45,453 nucleotides of DNA from Oscillospiraceae bacterium (GTDB taxonomy: Bacteria > Bacillota > Clostridia > Oscillospirales > Oscillospiraceae): positions 1 through 45,453 of the forward strand of contig JAAZCZ010000072.1 of NCBI GenBank assembly GCA_012513005.1, given 5' to 3'. Both the position numbers and the translations under genes were made by a program. Below, piece after piece: positions 26,310 through 34,887 of this stretch. The notes beneath the pieces are model-generated. The model made no database searches and was not told the origin of the DNA. It was given only the letters and a program-made list of their open reading frames with translations. Position 1 is the stretch's first letter, and the number at the start of each line of letters is the position of its first letter.

Positions 26310-27338
26310 ATGAAATCGCAGCTATCAAAGCTCGGAGAAATCGCTTTATCAGAAATTATGGGTGCCGATACCCCGGAGCTATTGGAATCGCTCAGAGTTA
26401 AATATTTGGGCAAAAAGGGAGAGCTAACAGCTATATTAAGGCAAATGAGCGGGCTGTCTGCCGAGGAGCGGCCGATTATAGGCACTCTTGCAAACAATCT
26501 TCGTGAAAAAATCGAGGCCGCAATCGAGGAAAACCGTGCTGCTATCAATGCTGCCGTTTTGCAAAAAAAGCTAAGATCTGAAGCCCTTGATGTCACTATG
26601 CCCGCAACGGAGCCAATAATCGGCGTTAGGCATCCGATGAGCATTGTTGTTGATGAAATCAAGGATATATTCATCGGTATGGGCTTTCGTATTTATGACG
26701 GACCCGAAATTGAAATGTCTACCTATAACTTTGACAGGCTAAATACACCTGCTACCCACCCGGCAAGGGAGTGGACCGACACTTTTTATCTTGATAACGA
26801 GAGCAAAACCCTGCTTAGAACTCACACCTCACCAATGCAGGCAAGAGTTATGGAGACAGTTTCTCCCCCGATTCGTGCAGCTGTTTTCGGCAGGTGCTAC
26901 AGAAAAGACGAGGTTGATGCTACTCACAGCCCCATGTTCCATCAGATGGAGGGGCTTGTTATTGATGAGGGTATTACATTTGCCGATTTAAAAACCCTGC
27001 TTCACGATATGGCAGTTGCCATGTATGGTGAAAATACTGCAACTCGTTTTAGACCGCATCACTTCCCCTTTACTGAGCCATCCTGCGAGATGGATGTCTT
27101 ATGCCATGAGTGCGGCGGCAAGGGCTGCAGGGTCTGCAAGGGCGAGGGCTGGATTGAGCTTTTAGGCGCCGGTGTCTGCAACCCGCGCATACTGGAAATG
27201 AGCGGAATTGACCCCGAAAAATATTCCGGCTGGGCCTTTGGTATGGGGCTTGAAAGAGCCGCAATGAGGCGCTTTAAGATTAGCGATTTGAGACTTATGT
27301 TCGATAATGACATCAGATTTTTGGAGATGTTTAAATAG
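26310..27338 (+). CDS. pheS: Phenylalanine-tRNA ligase alpha subunit
   Basis: The catalytic alpha chain (342 aa) of the (alpha-beta)2 enzyme. An N-terminal coiled-coil arm (residues about 1-85) contacts tRNA. The class II core has motif 2 (GRCYRKDEVDATHSPMFHQ) and motif 3 (GWAFGMGLERAAMRRF). A four-cysteine stretch in the core (CHECGGKGCRVC) is a common clostridial insertion that could hold zinc. GGGAG precedes ATG 26310. It is under T-box control and joined to pheT by a 38-base gap. Confidence 0.97.
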   Translation: MKSQLSKLGEIALSEIMGADTPELLESLRVKYLGKKGELTAILRQMSGLSAEERPIIGTLANNLREKIEAAIEENRAAINAAVLQKKLRSEALDVTMPATEPIIGVRHPMSIVVDEIKDIFIGMGFRIYDGPEIEMSTYNFDRLNTPATHPAREWTDTFYLDNESKTLLRTHTSPMQARVMETVSPPIRAAVFGRCYRKDEVDATHSPMFHQMEGLVIDEGITFADLKTLLHDMAVAMYGENTATRFRPHHFPFTEPSCEMDVLCHECGGKGCRVCKGEGWIELLGAGVCNPRILEMSGIDPEKYSGWAFGMGLERAAMRRFKISDLRLMFDNDIRFLEMFK

Positions 27339-27376
27339 TCTTCCCTTTCTTACTAATAATTAGGAGCTGAATATAT

Positions 27377-29770
27377 ATGAAACTATCAAGAGCACTTCTT
27401 TGTGATTACATAGACCTTCCCCTATCCGAGGTAGGAGACCGCAGCTTTGCCGAGGCTATGACCATGTCCGGCTCAAAGGTTGAGGCAACCGAGATACTTT
27501 CCGACAGAATCACAGGCGTTGTTGTCGGCAGGATTACCGGCATGGAAAAGCACCCCGACTCAGACCATATGTGGGTCTGCACTGCCGATGTCGGTGAAGG
27601 CAGGGATCTTAGCATTGTAACAGGTGCGCAAAACCAAAAAATAGGTGACCTTGTGGCTGTTGCTAAGGACGGAGCTAAGCTCCACGGCGGACTTGAAATA
27701 AAAAAAGCACCTTTGCGAGGCATAATATCCGAGGGCATGTTCTGCTCTTTTTCCGAGCTTGGTCAAAGCCTGCACGAGCATCCCTATGCTGATCCTGACG
27801 GTATTTTAATACTAAACGAGGAATTTAATCTCGGTGAGGACATTTGCTCTGTTATCGGCCTTGATGACCATGTTGTGGAGTTTGAAATTACCCCGAACCG
27901 CTCTGACTGCCTTTCTGTTATCGGCCTTGCAAGAGAAGCTGCCGTGACTTTTAATAAACCCTTAAAGCTGCACACTCCGCTTTTACGCTCCGAGGGCGGA
28001 AACGCTGCGGATTTAGTTGACATAACTATTGACGACCCTACTTTATGCCCGAGGTACACTGCCAGAGTCGTTAAGAATGTTAAAATTGCTCCTTCACCGC
28101 GCTGGCTTCGTGAGAAGCTCTCTGCAAGCGGTATTAGACCTATCAACAATATAGTTGACATAACTAATTTTGTTATGCTTGAATACGGGCAGCCGATGCA
28201 CGCCTTTGACTTAGCTTGTGTTAAAGACGGGCAAATCATTGTCCGCAGGGCTAAAGAAGGTGAGGTTTTAAAGACTCTTGACGGAACTGAGCGAAATCTG
28301 CGCACCGACATGCTCTGCATTTGCGATAGCGAGAGACCTATTGCAGTGGGCGGAGTTATGGGCGGAGAAAATTCCGAGATAATCGGCGATACTGCAGCTG
28401 TTTTATTTGAGTCTGCAAATTTTGACGGCACCTCAATCAGGCGCACGGCAGCAGCCTTAAATATGAGAACCGATGCCTCCTCACGCTTTGAAAAGGGCAT
28501 TGACCCAAATTTGACCGAAATTGCCTTAAACCGTGCCTGCGAGCTTGTGCAAATGCTCTCTGCCGGCGAGGTTTTAGACGGCACTATTGACGTTTATCCC
28601 GAGCCTAAGCCCGAGCTTATTATCCCCTTTGTGCCCGAAAAAATAAATGCCATACTAGGCTCTGACATTTCCTCAGAATTTATGTGCGACGCTCTTAGTC
28701 GTTTGGGCTTTATTATTGATGGCAGCAATGCAAAAGTGCCCTCATGGAGACTTGATATATCTCCTTTGCATCCTCACAACGACTTAGCTGAGGAGGTTGC
28801 CCGTATCTACGGCTATGACAGGATAAAAAGCAGCGCGAAAAGGCGCGAAAGTGCAGTTAGAGGCGGTCTTAGCGATGTTCAGTCTGCCGAGAAGCTTTTG
28901 GGCACTGTCTGCAGAAGCTGCGGGTATAGTGAGATTATCACCTATTCGTTTATAAGCCCCTCAAGTTTTGATAAAATCAGGCTTTCTGAGGAATCGAAGC
29001 TGCGCGACTGCGTGCGTATATTAAACCCGTTGGGAGAGGATACATCCTGCATGCGCAGCAGCACATTGCCCTCAATGCTGGAGACACTTGCAAGAAACAG
29101 AAGCTACAGAAACTTAAATGTGAGACTCTATGACTTCGGGCGTATTTATAAAAAGAGAGACGACGGGCTGGCTGACGAGAAGCAGATACTCACATTAGGT
29201 GCATACGGTGATACCGATTTCTACTCGCTAAAGGGAGCTGTGCAGGCTCTTTGCTCTGCTCTTAGAATTTCTGATTTGCGCTATGTCGCAGTTTCCGACA
29301 ATCCTTCGTATCACCCGGGGCGTGCAGCTAAAGTATATAAAGACGATGCTTTAATTGCTGTCTTAGGTCAAATCCATCCTCTTGTCGCAGCTAACTACGG
29401 TGTTTCCGACGCTATGTATGCAGCCGAAATTGACTTTGAAGCTATGCTGGGCACTAGAGGAAATGAGCCTCTATATGTCCCCCTGCCTGCCTACCCTGCC
29501 ATACTCAGAGACATTGCCGTTATCTGCCCCGAGGATAAAACCGCTTATGAACTGGTTTCATGCATCAAAGCTTCGGGAGGTACTTTGCTCGAATCTTGCA
29601 GCATATTTGACTGCTACAAGGGCACTGGTATTCCCGAGGGATTTAAGTCTATGGCGTTTTCGTTAAAGCTTAGAGCTAAAGACAGAACACTAAAAGACTC
29701 CGATGCCGATGACTGCGTTAATGCTGTCTTAAAAGCTCTTGCTGCTTTGCATGATGCACATTTAAGATAA
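27377..29770 (+). CDS. pheT: Phenylalanine-tRNA ligase beta subunit
   Basis: The 797-aa beta chain. An EMAP-type tRNA-binding domain spans about residues 40-150 (VVGRITGMEKHPDSDH). The B3/B4 editing domain follows at about 210-385, then B5 (about 400-470), the catalytic-like core, and the C-terminal ferredoxin-fold anticodon-binding domain from about residue 705 (PAYPAILRDIAVICPED). AGGAGC precedes the ATG. A long minus-strand frame inside it is only a codon shadow. Confidence 0.97.
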   Translation: MKLSRALLCDYIDLPLSEVGDRSFAEAMTMSGSKVEATEILSDRITGVVVGRITGMEKHPDSDHMWVCTADVGEGRDLSIVTGAQNQKIGDLVAVAKDGAKLHGGLEIKKAPLRGIISEGMFCSFSELGQSLHEHPYADPDGILILNEEFNLGEDICSVIGLDDHVVEFEITPNRSDCLSVIGLAREAAVTFNKPLKLHTPLLRSEGGNAADLVDITIDDPTLCPRYTARVVKNVKIAPSPRWLREKLSASGIRPINNIVDITNFVMLEYGQPMHAFDLACVKDGQIIVRRAKEGEVLKTLDGTERNLRTDMLCICDSERPIAVGGVMGGENSEIIGDTAAVLFESANFDGTSIRRTAAALNMRTDASSRFEKGIDPNLTEIALNRACELVQMLSAGEVLDGTIDVYPEPKPELIIPFVPEKINAILGSDISSEFMCDALSRLGFIIDGSNAKVPSWRLDISPLHPHNDLAEEVARIYGYDRIKSSAKRRESAVRGGLSDVQSAEKLLGTVCRSCGYSEIITYSFISPSSFDKIRLSEESKLRDCVRILNPLGEDTSCMRSSTLPSMLETLARNRSYRNLNVRLYDFGRIYKKRDDGLADEKQILTLGAYGDTDFYSLKGAVQALCSALRISDLRYVAVSDNPSYHPGRAAKVYKDDALIAVLGQIHPLVAANYGVSDAMYAAEIDFEAMLGTRGNEPLYVPLPAYPAILRDIAVICPEDKTAYELVSCIKASGGTLLESCSIFDCYKGTGIPEGFKSMAFSLKLRAKDRTLKDSDADDCVNAVLKALAALHDAHLR

Positions 29771-29803
29771 TAATATTTTGGGGATTTTAGACTGTTTTTT
29801 CCC

Positions 29804-29831
29804 TTTACACTACAGCGATTCGTGCTATAAT
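29804..29831 (+). promoter_or_regulatory. Promoter for ireB
   Basis: TTTACA (29804-29809), a 16-base spacer and consensus TATAAT (29826-29831) lie between pheT and ireB. Confidence 0.7.
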
Positions 29832-29883
29832 AAGTTAGTGATTATTATTAATCCTTGGCAAATTTAGTTTAGGGAGTGATATT

Positions 29884-30126
29884 TTGGAAGAGTCAACAAA
29901 AAGATTTAAGCCTATTGAGGACAGGAATGAAACGCTTGAAATACTTAATTCTGTCTATGACTCGCTTAAAATCAAGGGCTACAACCCTATTAACCAAATT
30001 GTGGGATACATCCTCTCTGAGGATCCTACCTACATTACAAACTACCAAAATGCCCGCAGCCTGATCTGCCGTTTGGATAGAGATGAGCTGCTTCAGGAGC
30101 TTTTGAAAGCATATTTGGGCAAGTAA
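29884..30126 (+). CDS. ireB: IreB family (UPF0297) regulatory phosphoprotein
   Basis: An 80-aa protein matching the UPF0297/IreB pattern, with the block KGYNPINQIVGYILSEDP and RSLICRLDRDELLQEL. In Enterococcus IreB is phosphorylated by the PASTA kinase IreK near its N-terminus and affects antimicrobial resistance. Here the N-terminus (MEESTKRFKP) has Ser4 and Thr5 as possible sites. The start is TTG 29884 with GGGAGTGA upstream. In many Firmicutes this gene precedes ruvX (yrrK), but here it is followed by a SLOG-family gene instead. No kinase gene is in the window. Confidence 0.93.
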   Translation: MEESTKRFKPIEDRNETLEILNSVYDSLKIKGYNPINQIVGYILSEDPTYITNYQNARSLICRLDRDELLQELLKAYLGK

Positions 30127-30143
30127 AAATGTCCGAATAGATT

Positions 30144-30193
30144 AAAGCTGCCTGCAGATTATTCCTGTCTGCGGGCAGCTTTGTTCTTTTTTT
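30144..30193 (+). terminator. Terminator after ireB
   Basis: AAAGCTGCCTGCAGA (30144-30158) pairs with TCTGCGGGCAGCTTT (30168-30182) with one G-T pair. A T-rich tract follows. It ends just before the next gene's ribosome site. Confidence 0.8.
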
Positions 30194-30205
30194 GAGGTGA
30201 TTTAT

Positions 30206-30730
30206 TTGCCCGATATAATTACAAGCTGCTGCTTTTCCGGGCACCGGTCTGCAAAGCTGCCATGGGGAAATAACGAAGATTCCCCCCTTTACATCAGGCT
30301 AAAAGAAGAGATAGCTAAAGCCGTCGCCGGTCTTATCGACGACGGATACAGGCATTTTATCTGCGGCATGGCACAGGGCAGCGACATATATTTTGCAGAA
30401 GCGGTAATAGAAAACATTAAAAATAACACTGAGATTAGCCTTGAGGCTGCAATTCCCTTTGAGGGGCACGCAGACAGCCTTTCTGATGAGGCATCTTATC
30501 GCTATGAAAATATACTCAGCTACTGCTGCTGTATTAGTGTTTTTTCCGAGAAGTATGATATGCAGTGCATGCAGCTTCGCAACATGTATATGGTGGACTC
30601 TTCATCTGCCATAGTATCTGTTTTTGACGGTCAGAGCGGCGGCACGCTAAGCACCTTAAAATATGCAAAGCGCCGGGGGCTGCTTGTTGTCGGTCTTCCT
30701 GTTCCGGGGGCAGGCGACGGTATTTTATAA
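30206..30730 (+). CDS. DUF1273/SLOG family protein (YpsA-like)
   Basis: A 174-aa protein of the SLOG (Rossmann-like, nucleotide-ligand) superfamily, related to YpsA. Visible elements are the N-terminal CCFSGHRSAKLPW, the central FICGMAQGSDIYFAE, and VFDGQSGGTLSTLKYA near the end. YpsA affects cell division in Bacillus, but its mechanism is unsettled. The start is TTG 30206, six bases after GAGGTG. The in-frame GTG at 30197 lies inside the ribosome site. Confidence 0.85.
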   Translation: MPDIITSCCFSGHRSAKLPWGNNEDSPLYIRLKEEIAKAVAGLIDDGYRHFICGMAQGSDIYFAEAVIENIKNNTEISLEAAIPFEGHADSLSDEASYRYENILSYCCCISVFSEKYDMQCMQLRNMYMVDSSSAIVSVFDGQSGGTLSTLKYAKRRGLLVVGLPVPGAGDGIL

Positions 30731-30744
30731 CGATAATAAAGCGC

Positions 30745-30778
30745 AAAGGAAGGGCAGCAATTACTGCCCTTCCTTTTT
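30745..30778. terminator. Bidirectional terminator, SLOG gene and zinc-ribbon gene
   Basis: AAAGGAAGGGCAG (30745-30757) and its exact complement (30764-30776) with a 6-base loop. Runs of T or A flank it, serving convergent genes. Confidence 0.8.
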
Positions 30779-30792
30779 AGTTTATATATTTA

Positions 30793-32109
30793 TTACTTTT
30801 TGCTATTTTCCTCGACTATTTTAAGGTATGTGTCGTAGTTGGGGGGCTTTGGCAGGCTGTCATCCCAGGTGGCTCCGTTTTTACGCATTATTACCTTAAT
30901 GTCAAATGAGCCGTCTGCTGATTTGTACTGACCTTCGTAGATCATGCTATTTGCGTTAAAATCTTCGTTGCCTAAGTTGAACGTGATTTTACCCATCGCT
31001 GCCGGGTCTGTTACTTCTTCGTCTATTATATAGAATTCCCCTGCATCGGCGTCAAACTCGAAGCCCTGTGCGTTTACATTCTTAATGTATGTGGTTAAAA
31101 TCAAATCCTCGTCGCCCTTAGGTGCCTTGCTTACATCGTCAAGCTTATAGATTTCAAAGTAGAGCTTGCCCGCATCTGTTTTATCTATTGTTGCAAGACC
31201 GTCTAACACGGCATCCTTGTGATCGGCTTCATACTTGCCTGTGCCGTTTGTATATTCTATTCTGCAATACCAGTAGCCCATCAGCTTTTCTGCCTCCGGG
31301 TCTGCCTTGGGTGCCTCTGTTGCTTTCGGTGTAGGTGCCGGAGTTGCAGGGGCAGCCGTTTCCTCTGCCACGGGGATTTCCGCGTTGGGGTCACCCAGTT
31401 CAAACACCATCACATATCCCTTTGGATGTGTGAGGTTTATTCTGTCACCCGTTTTAATATACTGCATGGTAGATCCGCCGGCACTTATGGTCTTATCGTC
31501 CCAAGAGCCTGCTACATCCTTGCCGAAGTTCACAATAGCTGTGCCGTCTTCGTTTAGTGTAATAAAGTATTTTAGCTTCTGAACTTCTGCTCCCGTGCTC
31601 GTGTTGCCGTCTTTTATTATTTCTTTAATAACATATGAGCCGGCACGCTCTGCTCTGTATGGCTCCGCCTTTTTGCCACCGCTGCCGCGATTTGGCCCGA
31701 AAGCGAAAAATGCAGCTACTAAGAGTGCTACTGCTGTAATAATAATGCCAACAATTCTGCCTGTAGGTCCGCCCTTGCGAGAGGGCTTTCCGGGCTGCCC
31801 GAAATCTATACCTGCATTAGGCGGCACATACGAGTTTCCCTGAATGTTTTCGGAAGCTCTGTCTGAAAACATACCTTCTTGCCTGCTGCCCATGGGTGAA
31901 TACTCACCCTGCTTTTCGTTTGTATTCACAGGAGCTGTATACACCGGCGGAATATATTCATCCTGCCCGGGTGCTGTGTATATTTCAGTGTCCGGTGCCA
32001 TATTCTCCTGCACTACGGGAGTTTCTTCTGCTATGCTCTTAGTGCCGCATTCGGTGCAAAACCTCGCCTCATCCGGCATAAAAGAGCCGCAACTTCTGCA
32101 AAACGCCAT
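30793..32109 (-). CDS. Zinc-ribbon membrane protein with unknown ectodomain
   Basis: A 438-aa protein. Residues 4-21 form a zinc ribbon (CRSC and CTEC pairs, C-x2-C-x10-C-x2-C). A disordered Pro/Gln/Tyr-rich linker reaches a single membrane helix at about 118-138 (RIVGIIITAVALLVAAFFAF). Outside are two stretches that might be related beta domains. The first starts near YVIKEIIKDGN and the second near GYWYCRIEYTNG, joined by an Ala/Pro/Thr-rich linker. Such ribbon-helix-ectodomain proteins are common in Clostridia with no known role. AGGAGGG precedes the ATG. Confidence 0.82.
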   Translation of the reverse strand: MAFCRSCGSFMPDEARFCTECGTKSIAEETPVVQENMAPDTEIYTAPGQDEYIPPVYTAPVNTNEKQGEYSPMGSRQEGMFSDRASENIQGNSYVPPNAGIDFGQPGKPSRKGGPTGRIVGIIITAVALLVAAFFAFGPNRGSGGKKAEPYRAERAGSYVIKEIIKDGNTSTGAEVQKLKYFITLNEDGTAIVNFGKDVAGSWDDKTISAGGSTMQYIKTGDRINLTHPKGYVMVFELGDPNAEIPVAEETAAPATPAPTPKATEAPKADPEAEKLMGYWYCRIEYTNGTGKYEADHKDAVLDGLATIDKTDAGKLYFEIYKLDDVSKAPKGDEDLILTTYIKNVNAQGFEFDADAGEFYIIDEEVTDPAAMGKITFNLGNEDFNANSMIYEGQYKSADGSFDIKVIMRKNGATWDDSLPKPPNYDTYLKIVEENSKK

Positions 32110-32161
32110 TTTGTACCCTCCTAATATTTATTATAGCTTTTTATTAATAATCTCTTAATAA

Positions 32162-32190
32162 ATTGTACCACTCATGCTACTCTATTGCAA
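32162..32190 (-). promoter_or_regulatory. Promoter for the zinc-ribbon gene
   Basis: On the minus strand TTGCAA (32190-32185), a 17-base spacer and TACAAT (32167-32162). The leader is about 45 bases, and no terminator is obvious after malQ, so readthrough is also possible. Confidence 0.7.
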
Positions 32191-32215
32191 TTAATTATGA
32201 TAATAATTTCTTCTT

Positions 32216-33718
32216 TTAGCCGGGGCATCTGGCGTTTTCTTCTGTCAACTTTTTTATTTTTTGGGCAAGATCATTTGATAATGCCTCTTTATTAATACGC
32301 CATCTCCAGTTTTCTGTTTCTGTGCCCGGGATATTCGTTCTGCTATCTTCGCCTAAGCCGAGGTAATCTTGCATCTGTGCTATGAATATTCCGGCAGAAG
32401 ATGCCATACCGCAGTTTATTATTGCTGCATCCAGATTTATATTTTTCTCACTGTTTATGCAGCTTCTTATGTTGTTAATCTCTGTCTGCGTCACTGTGTC
32501 TAAAAAGCCTTTAAGCGTGTTGTTATCGTGTGTTCCCGTGTAGCAGATGCAGTTGCCATTGTAGTTGCAGGGTGTGTGTTCAGAGAATTTCCCTTCTGCC
32601 AGACCAAACTGCAAGACCTTCATACCCGGGTAGCCTGAGTATTTTAGCAGCTCTCTGACTTCCTCGGTGAGTATGCCCAAGTCCTCGGCTATAATTTTAT
32701 TTTTTGAAACCATTTTTCTAAGCTCATCTATTAAAGCTCTGCCGGGCCCTTTTTTCCAACTGCCGTTTTTTGCCGTTTTACTACCCCAAGGTATGCTCCA
32801 GTAACTTTCGATGCCCCTGAAATGATCTATTCTCACCATGTCGTATAATTCGGCAGCTTTGACTACTCTTTTTGTAAAGCCTATGTACTTATCTTTTTCT
32901 AAGTTTTCCCAGTCGTATATGGGGTTGCCCCAATACTGACCATCGACAGAAAAATAGTCGGGCGGAACTCCCGATACTTCCTTTGGCATTAGGTTTTCGT
33001 CTAAGAGGTAGTGCTCGGGCTTTGCCCAGACATCTGCCGAGTCATATGCTACATAAAAGGGAATATCTCCCAATATAGATATTCCCTTTTTGTTTGCATA
33101 GCTTTTTAAGCTTCTCCACTGTTTGAAAAACAGATACTGCACTTTTTTGTGAAATATTATTTCATCTGCCAGCATACGCTCGTATTTACAGACCGCATCT
33201 GCACTGCGGTGTCTTATATTTTCATCCTGCCAGTGCATCCAGCTTTTCATATCAAAATATTCTTTTATAGCCATAAACAGGCAAAAATCAGAAATCCACT
33301 CGGCATTTTGTTCGCAAAATTCAAGAAAATGCGGATCTTCGTCTCCCAAGTTTTTGCAGGCTGCGCGCAGTATACTAAATCGCTCTTTATATATTAATCC
33401 GTAGTCTACAAGCTCTGCGCTGCTTATGTTATCTGACTTTTGCAGCAGAGCCTTATCGAGTAGACCCTCCTCGCAGAGTATATCTAAATCAATGAAATAC
33501 GGGTTTCCGGCATAGCTTGACAGCGATGAATACGGACTGTCTCCACAGCCTGTCGGCCCTATTGGGAGTACCTGCCAAACACTCTGCCCGGCATCACATA
33601 AAAAATCTGCAAAGCTAAAAGCTTCCCTGCCTAAAGCGCCTATGCCGTAGGGTGAGGGAAGCGAGGATATTGGCATTAGAATTCCGCTTCTGCGGGTTTT
33701 TGAAGTATTTTTGTCCAT
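32216..33718 (-). CDS. malQ: 4-alpha-glucanotransferase (amylomaltase, GH77)
   Basis: It transfers alpha-1,4-glucan segments between maltodextrins. The N-terminus RRSGILMPISSLPSPYGIG and the core motifs are typical: RIDHFRGIESYW (nucleophile Asp), IIAEDLGILTEEV (acid/base Glu) and YTGTHDNNTLKGF (third Asp). The 500 aa length is normal, and it has no signal peptide, so it is cytoplasmic. It could act with the glycogen phosphorylase far to the left. It is the last gene of an envelope-type operon: the upstream stop is six bases before its ATG, and the short ribosome site AAAGG suggests coupling. Confidence 0.96.
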   Translation of the reverse strand: MDKNTSKTRRSGILMPISSLPSPYGIGALGREAFSFADFLCDAGQSVWQVLPIGPTGCGDSPYSSLSSYAGNPYFIDLDILCEEGLLDKALLQKSDNISSAELVDYGLIYKERFSILRAACKNLGDEDPHFLEFCEQNAEWISDFCLFMAIKEYFDMKSWMHWQDENIRHRSADAVCKYERMLADEIIFHKKVQYLFFKQWRSLKSYANKKGISILGDIPFYVAYDSADVWAKPEHYLLDENLMPKEVSGVPPDYFSVDGQYWGNPIYDWENLEKDKYIGFTKRVVKAAELYDMVRIDHFRGIESYWSIPWGSKTAKNGSWKKGPGRALIDELRKMVSKNKIIAEDLGILTEEVRELLKYSGYPGMKVLQFGLAEGKFSEHTPCNYNGNCICYTGTHDNNTLKGFLDTVTQTEINNIRSCINSEKNINLDAAIINCGMASSAGIFIAQMQDYLGLGEDSRTNIPGTETENWRWRINKEALSNDLAQKIKKLTEENARCPG

Positions 33719-33724
33719 TTACCT

Positions 33725-34879
33725 TTATTGCCCTGTCTTTTTTTTGAAGACCCAGCTGCTCTGTACCCTGAAATTTATTATAAAAATAATTGTGTCGACA
33801 ATGATCTTAATGCCCGTTACCGCAGTTGAGTCGCTCTCGTTTAGATATAGACCCGTCAGCATGACTATTGTTGCCGAGGCTATCATGCTGATAGCTGCAA
33901 GTGAATAGTATTTAATAAGCGAGTCTTTGTAGTTTTCCTCGGACTCGAAAACTATGCTGCGGTTTAGTGAGAAGTTGAAAAACGAGGATATAATTCTTGC
34001 AAGGAAAGTCGAAACAATAGGCACATATACCATGGGGGTTATTATTGCCGAGCCGTATACTATCGGCAGCATTGCCAAAATAGGGTCGTTAATTATCTGA
34101 TGCAAGACCCAGAAGGCTAAGATATCCAGTGCAAAAGACGCAACGGAAACAAAGAGATATTTGAGTATGTGTCCGTATATTCTAAGCGAGTCTGCCACAG
34201 GCTTAAAATGTGAGCAGGCGTTGTTATCCTCGTAGATTGTCTGTATAGGAACTTCAGTCAGCAAAACGCCCTTTCGATTTAGCTTTAAAAGCATGTTTGT
34301 TTCATATTCGTAGCGATCCCCTTTTATTTGTAGCATCTCGCTAAATAGCTCTTTGGACATGGCGCGAAGACCCGTTTGAGTGTCGCTGAGCTTTACACCG
34401 CAGCCGAACCTGAACACAAAAGATGTGACCTTGTTGCCAAACCTGCTTCTCGCGGGAATTTCCGAGCCGGAAAAATCTCTGACGCCTAAAACTAAGCTCT
34501 TCGGCTCGGCAATTGATTTTGTTACGCATCTTGCTATGTCCAAAGCTGCGTGCTGACCGTCTCCGTCCGCTGTTACAGCGCCACTCGGCATGCTCATTCT
34601 CTCATAGAAATGGCGAAATGCTGTGCGAAGCGCCTTGCCCTTGCCCATATTTTTACTGTGGTGTAATACCGTGCAACCCGGCTTTTTTTCTATTTCCTCA
34701 AATATGTGAGAAAACTCAGCCGTGCTCCCGTCATTAACCACTACTATATCATTAAAGCCAATATTTAGAAGTTCTTCCACCACTATGCTGAGTTTTTCGC
34801 TCGGATTTAAAGATGGAATCACCACCGCATATGTTTTAATATCTTCTTTTATTATATCTGCGCTGTTTATTGTCCCCAT
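33725..34879 (-). CDS. GT2 glycosyltransferase fused to GtrA-like membrane domain
   Basis: A 384-aa fusion. The first 230 residues are a family 2 glycosyltransferase of the dolichol/polyprenyl-phosphate sugar synthase type (AVVIPSLNPSEKL, VVVNDGSTAE, TADGDGQHAALDI, SDTQTGLRAMS). The rest has about four membrane helices resembling GtrA (RIYGHILKYLFVSVASFALD, FFNFSLNRSIVF, FRVQSSWVF), a family thought to move lipid-linked sugars across the membrane. It probably both makes and flips a polyprenyl-phosphate sugar. I favour ATG 34879 with GAGG six bases upstream. ATG 34891 overlaps the upstream stop as ATGA and is the alternative. The GTG 34912 is too near its ribosome site. Confidence 0.88.
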   Translation of the reverse strand: MGTINSADIIKEDIKTYAVVIPSLNPSEKLSIVVEELLNIGFNDIVVVNDGSTAEFSHIFEEIEKKPGCTVLHHSKNMGKGKALRTAFRHFYERMSMPSGAVTADGDGQHAALDIARCVTKSIAEPKSLVLGVRDFSGSEIPARSRFGNKVTSFVFRFGCGVKLSDTQTGLRAMSKELFSEMLQIKGDRYEYETNMLLKLNRKGVLLTEVPIQTIYEDNNACSHFKPVADSLRIYGHILKYLFVSVASFALDILAFWVLHQIINDPILAMLPIVYGSAIITPMVYVPIVSTFLARIISSFFNFSLNRSIVFESEENYKDSLIKYYSLAAISMIASATIVMLTGLYLNESDSTAVTGIKIIVDTIIFIINFRVQSSWVFKKKTGQ

Positions 34880-34887
34880 ATTATTCC

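Noticed and set aside
27784..28584. A 266-codon minus-strand frame inside pheT
   Set aside because: It lies wholly antisense to well-conserved pheT domains, has no family motif and no ribosome site, so it is a codon-usage shadow.
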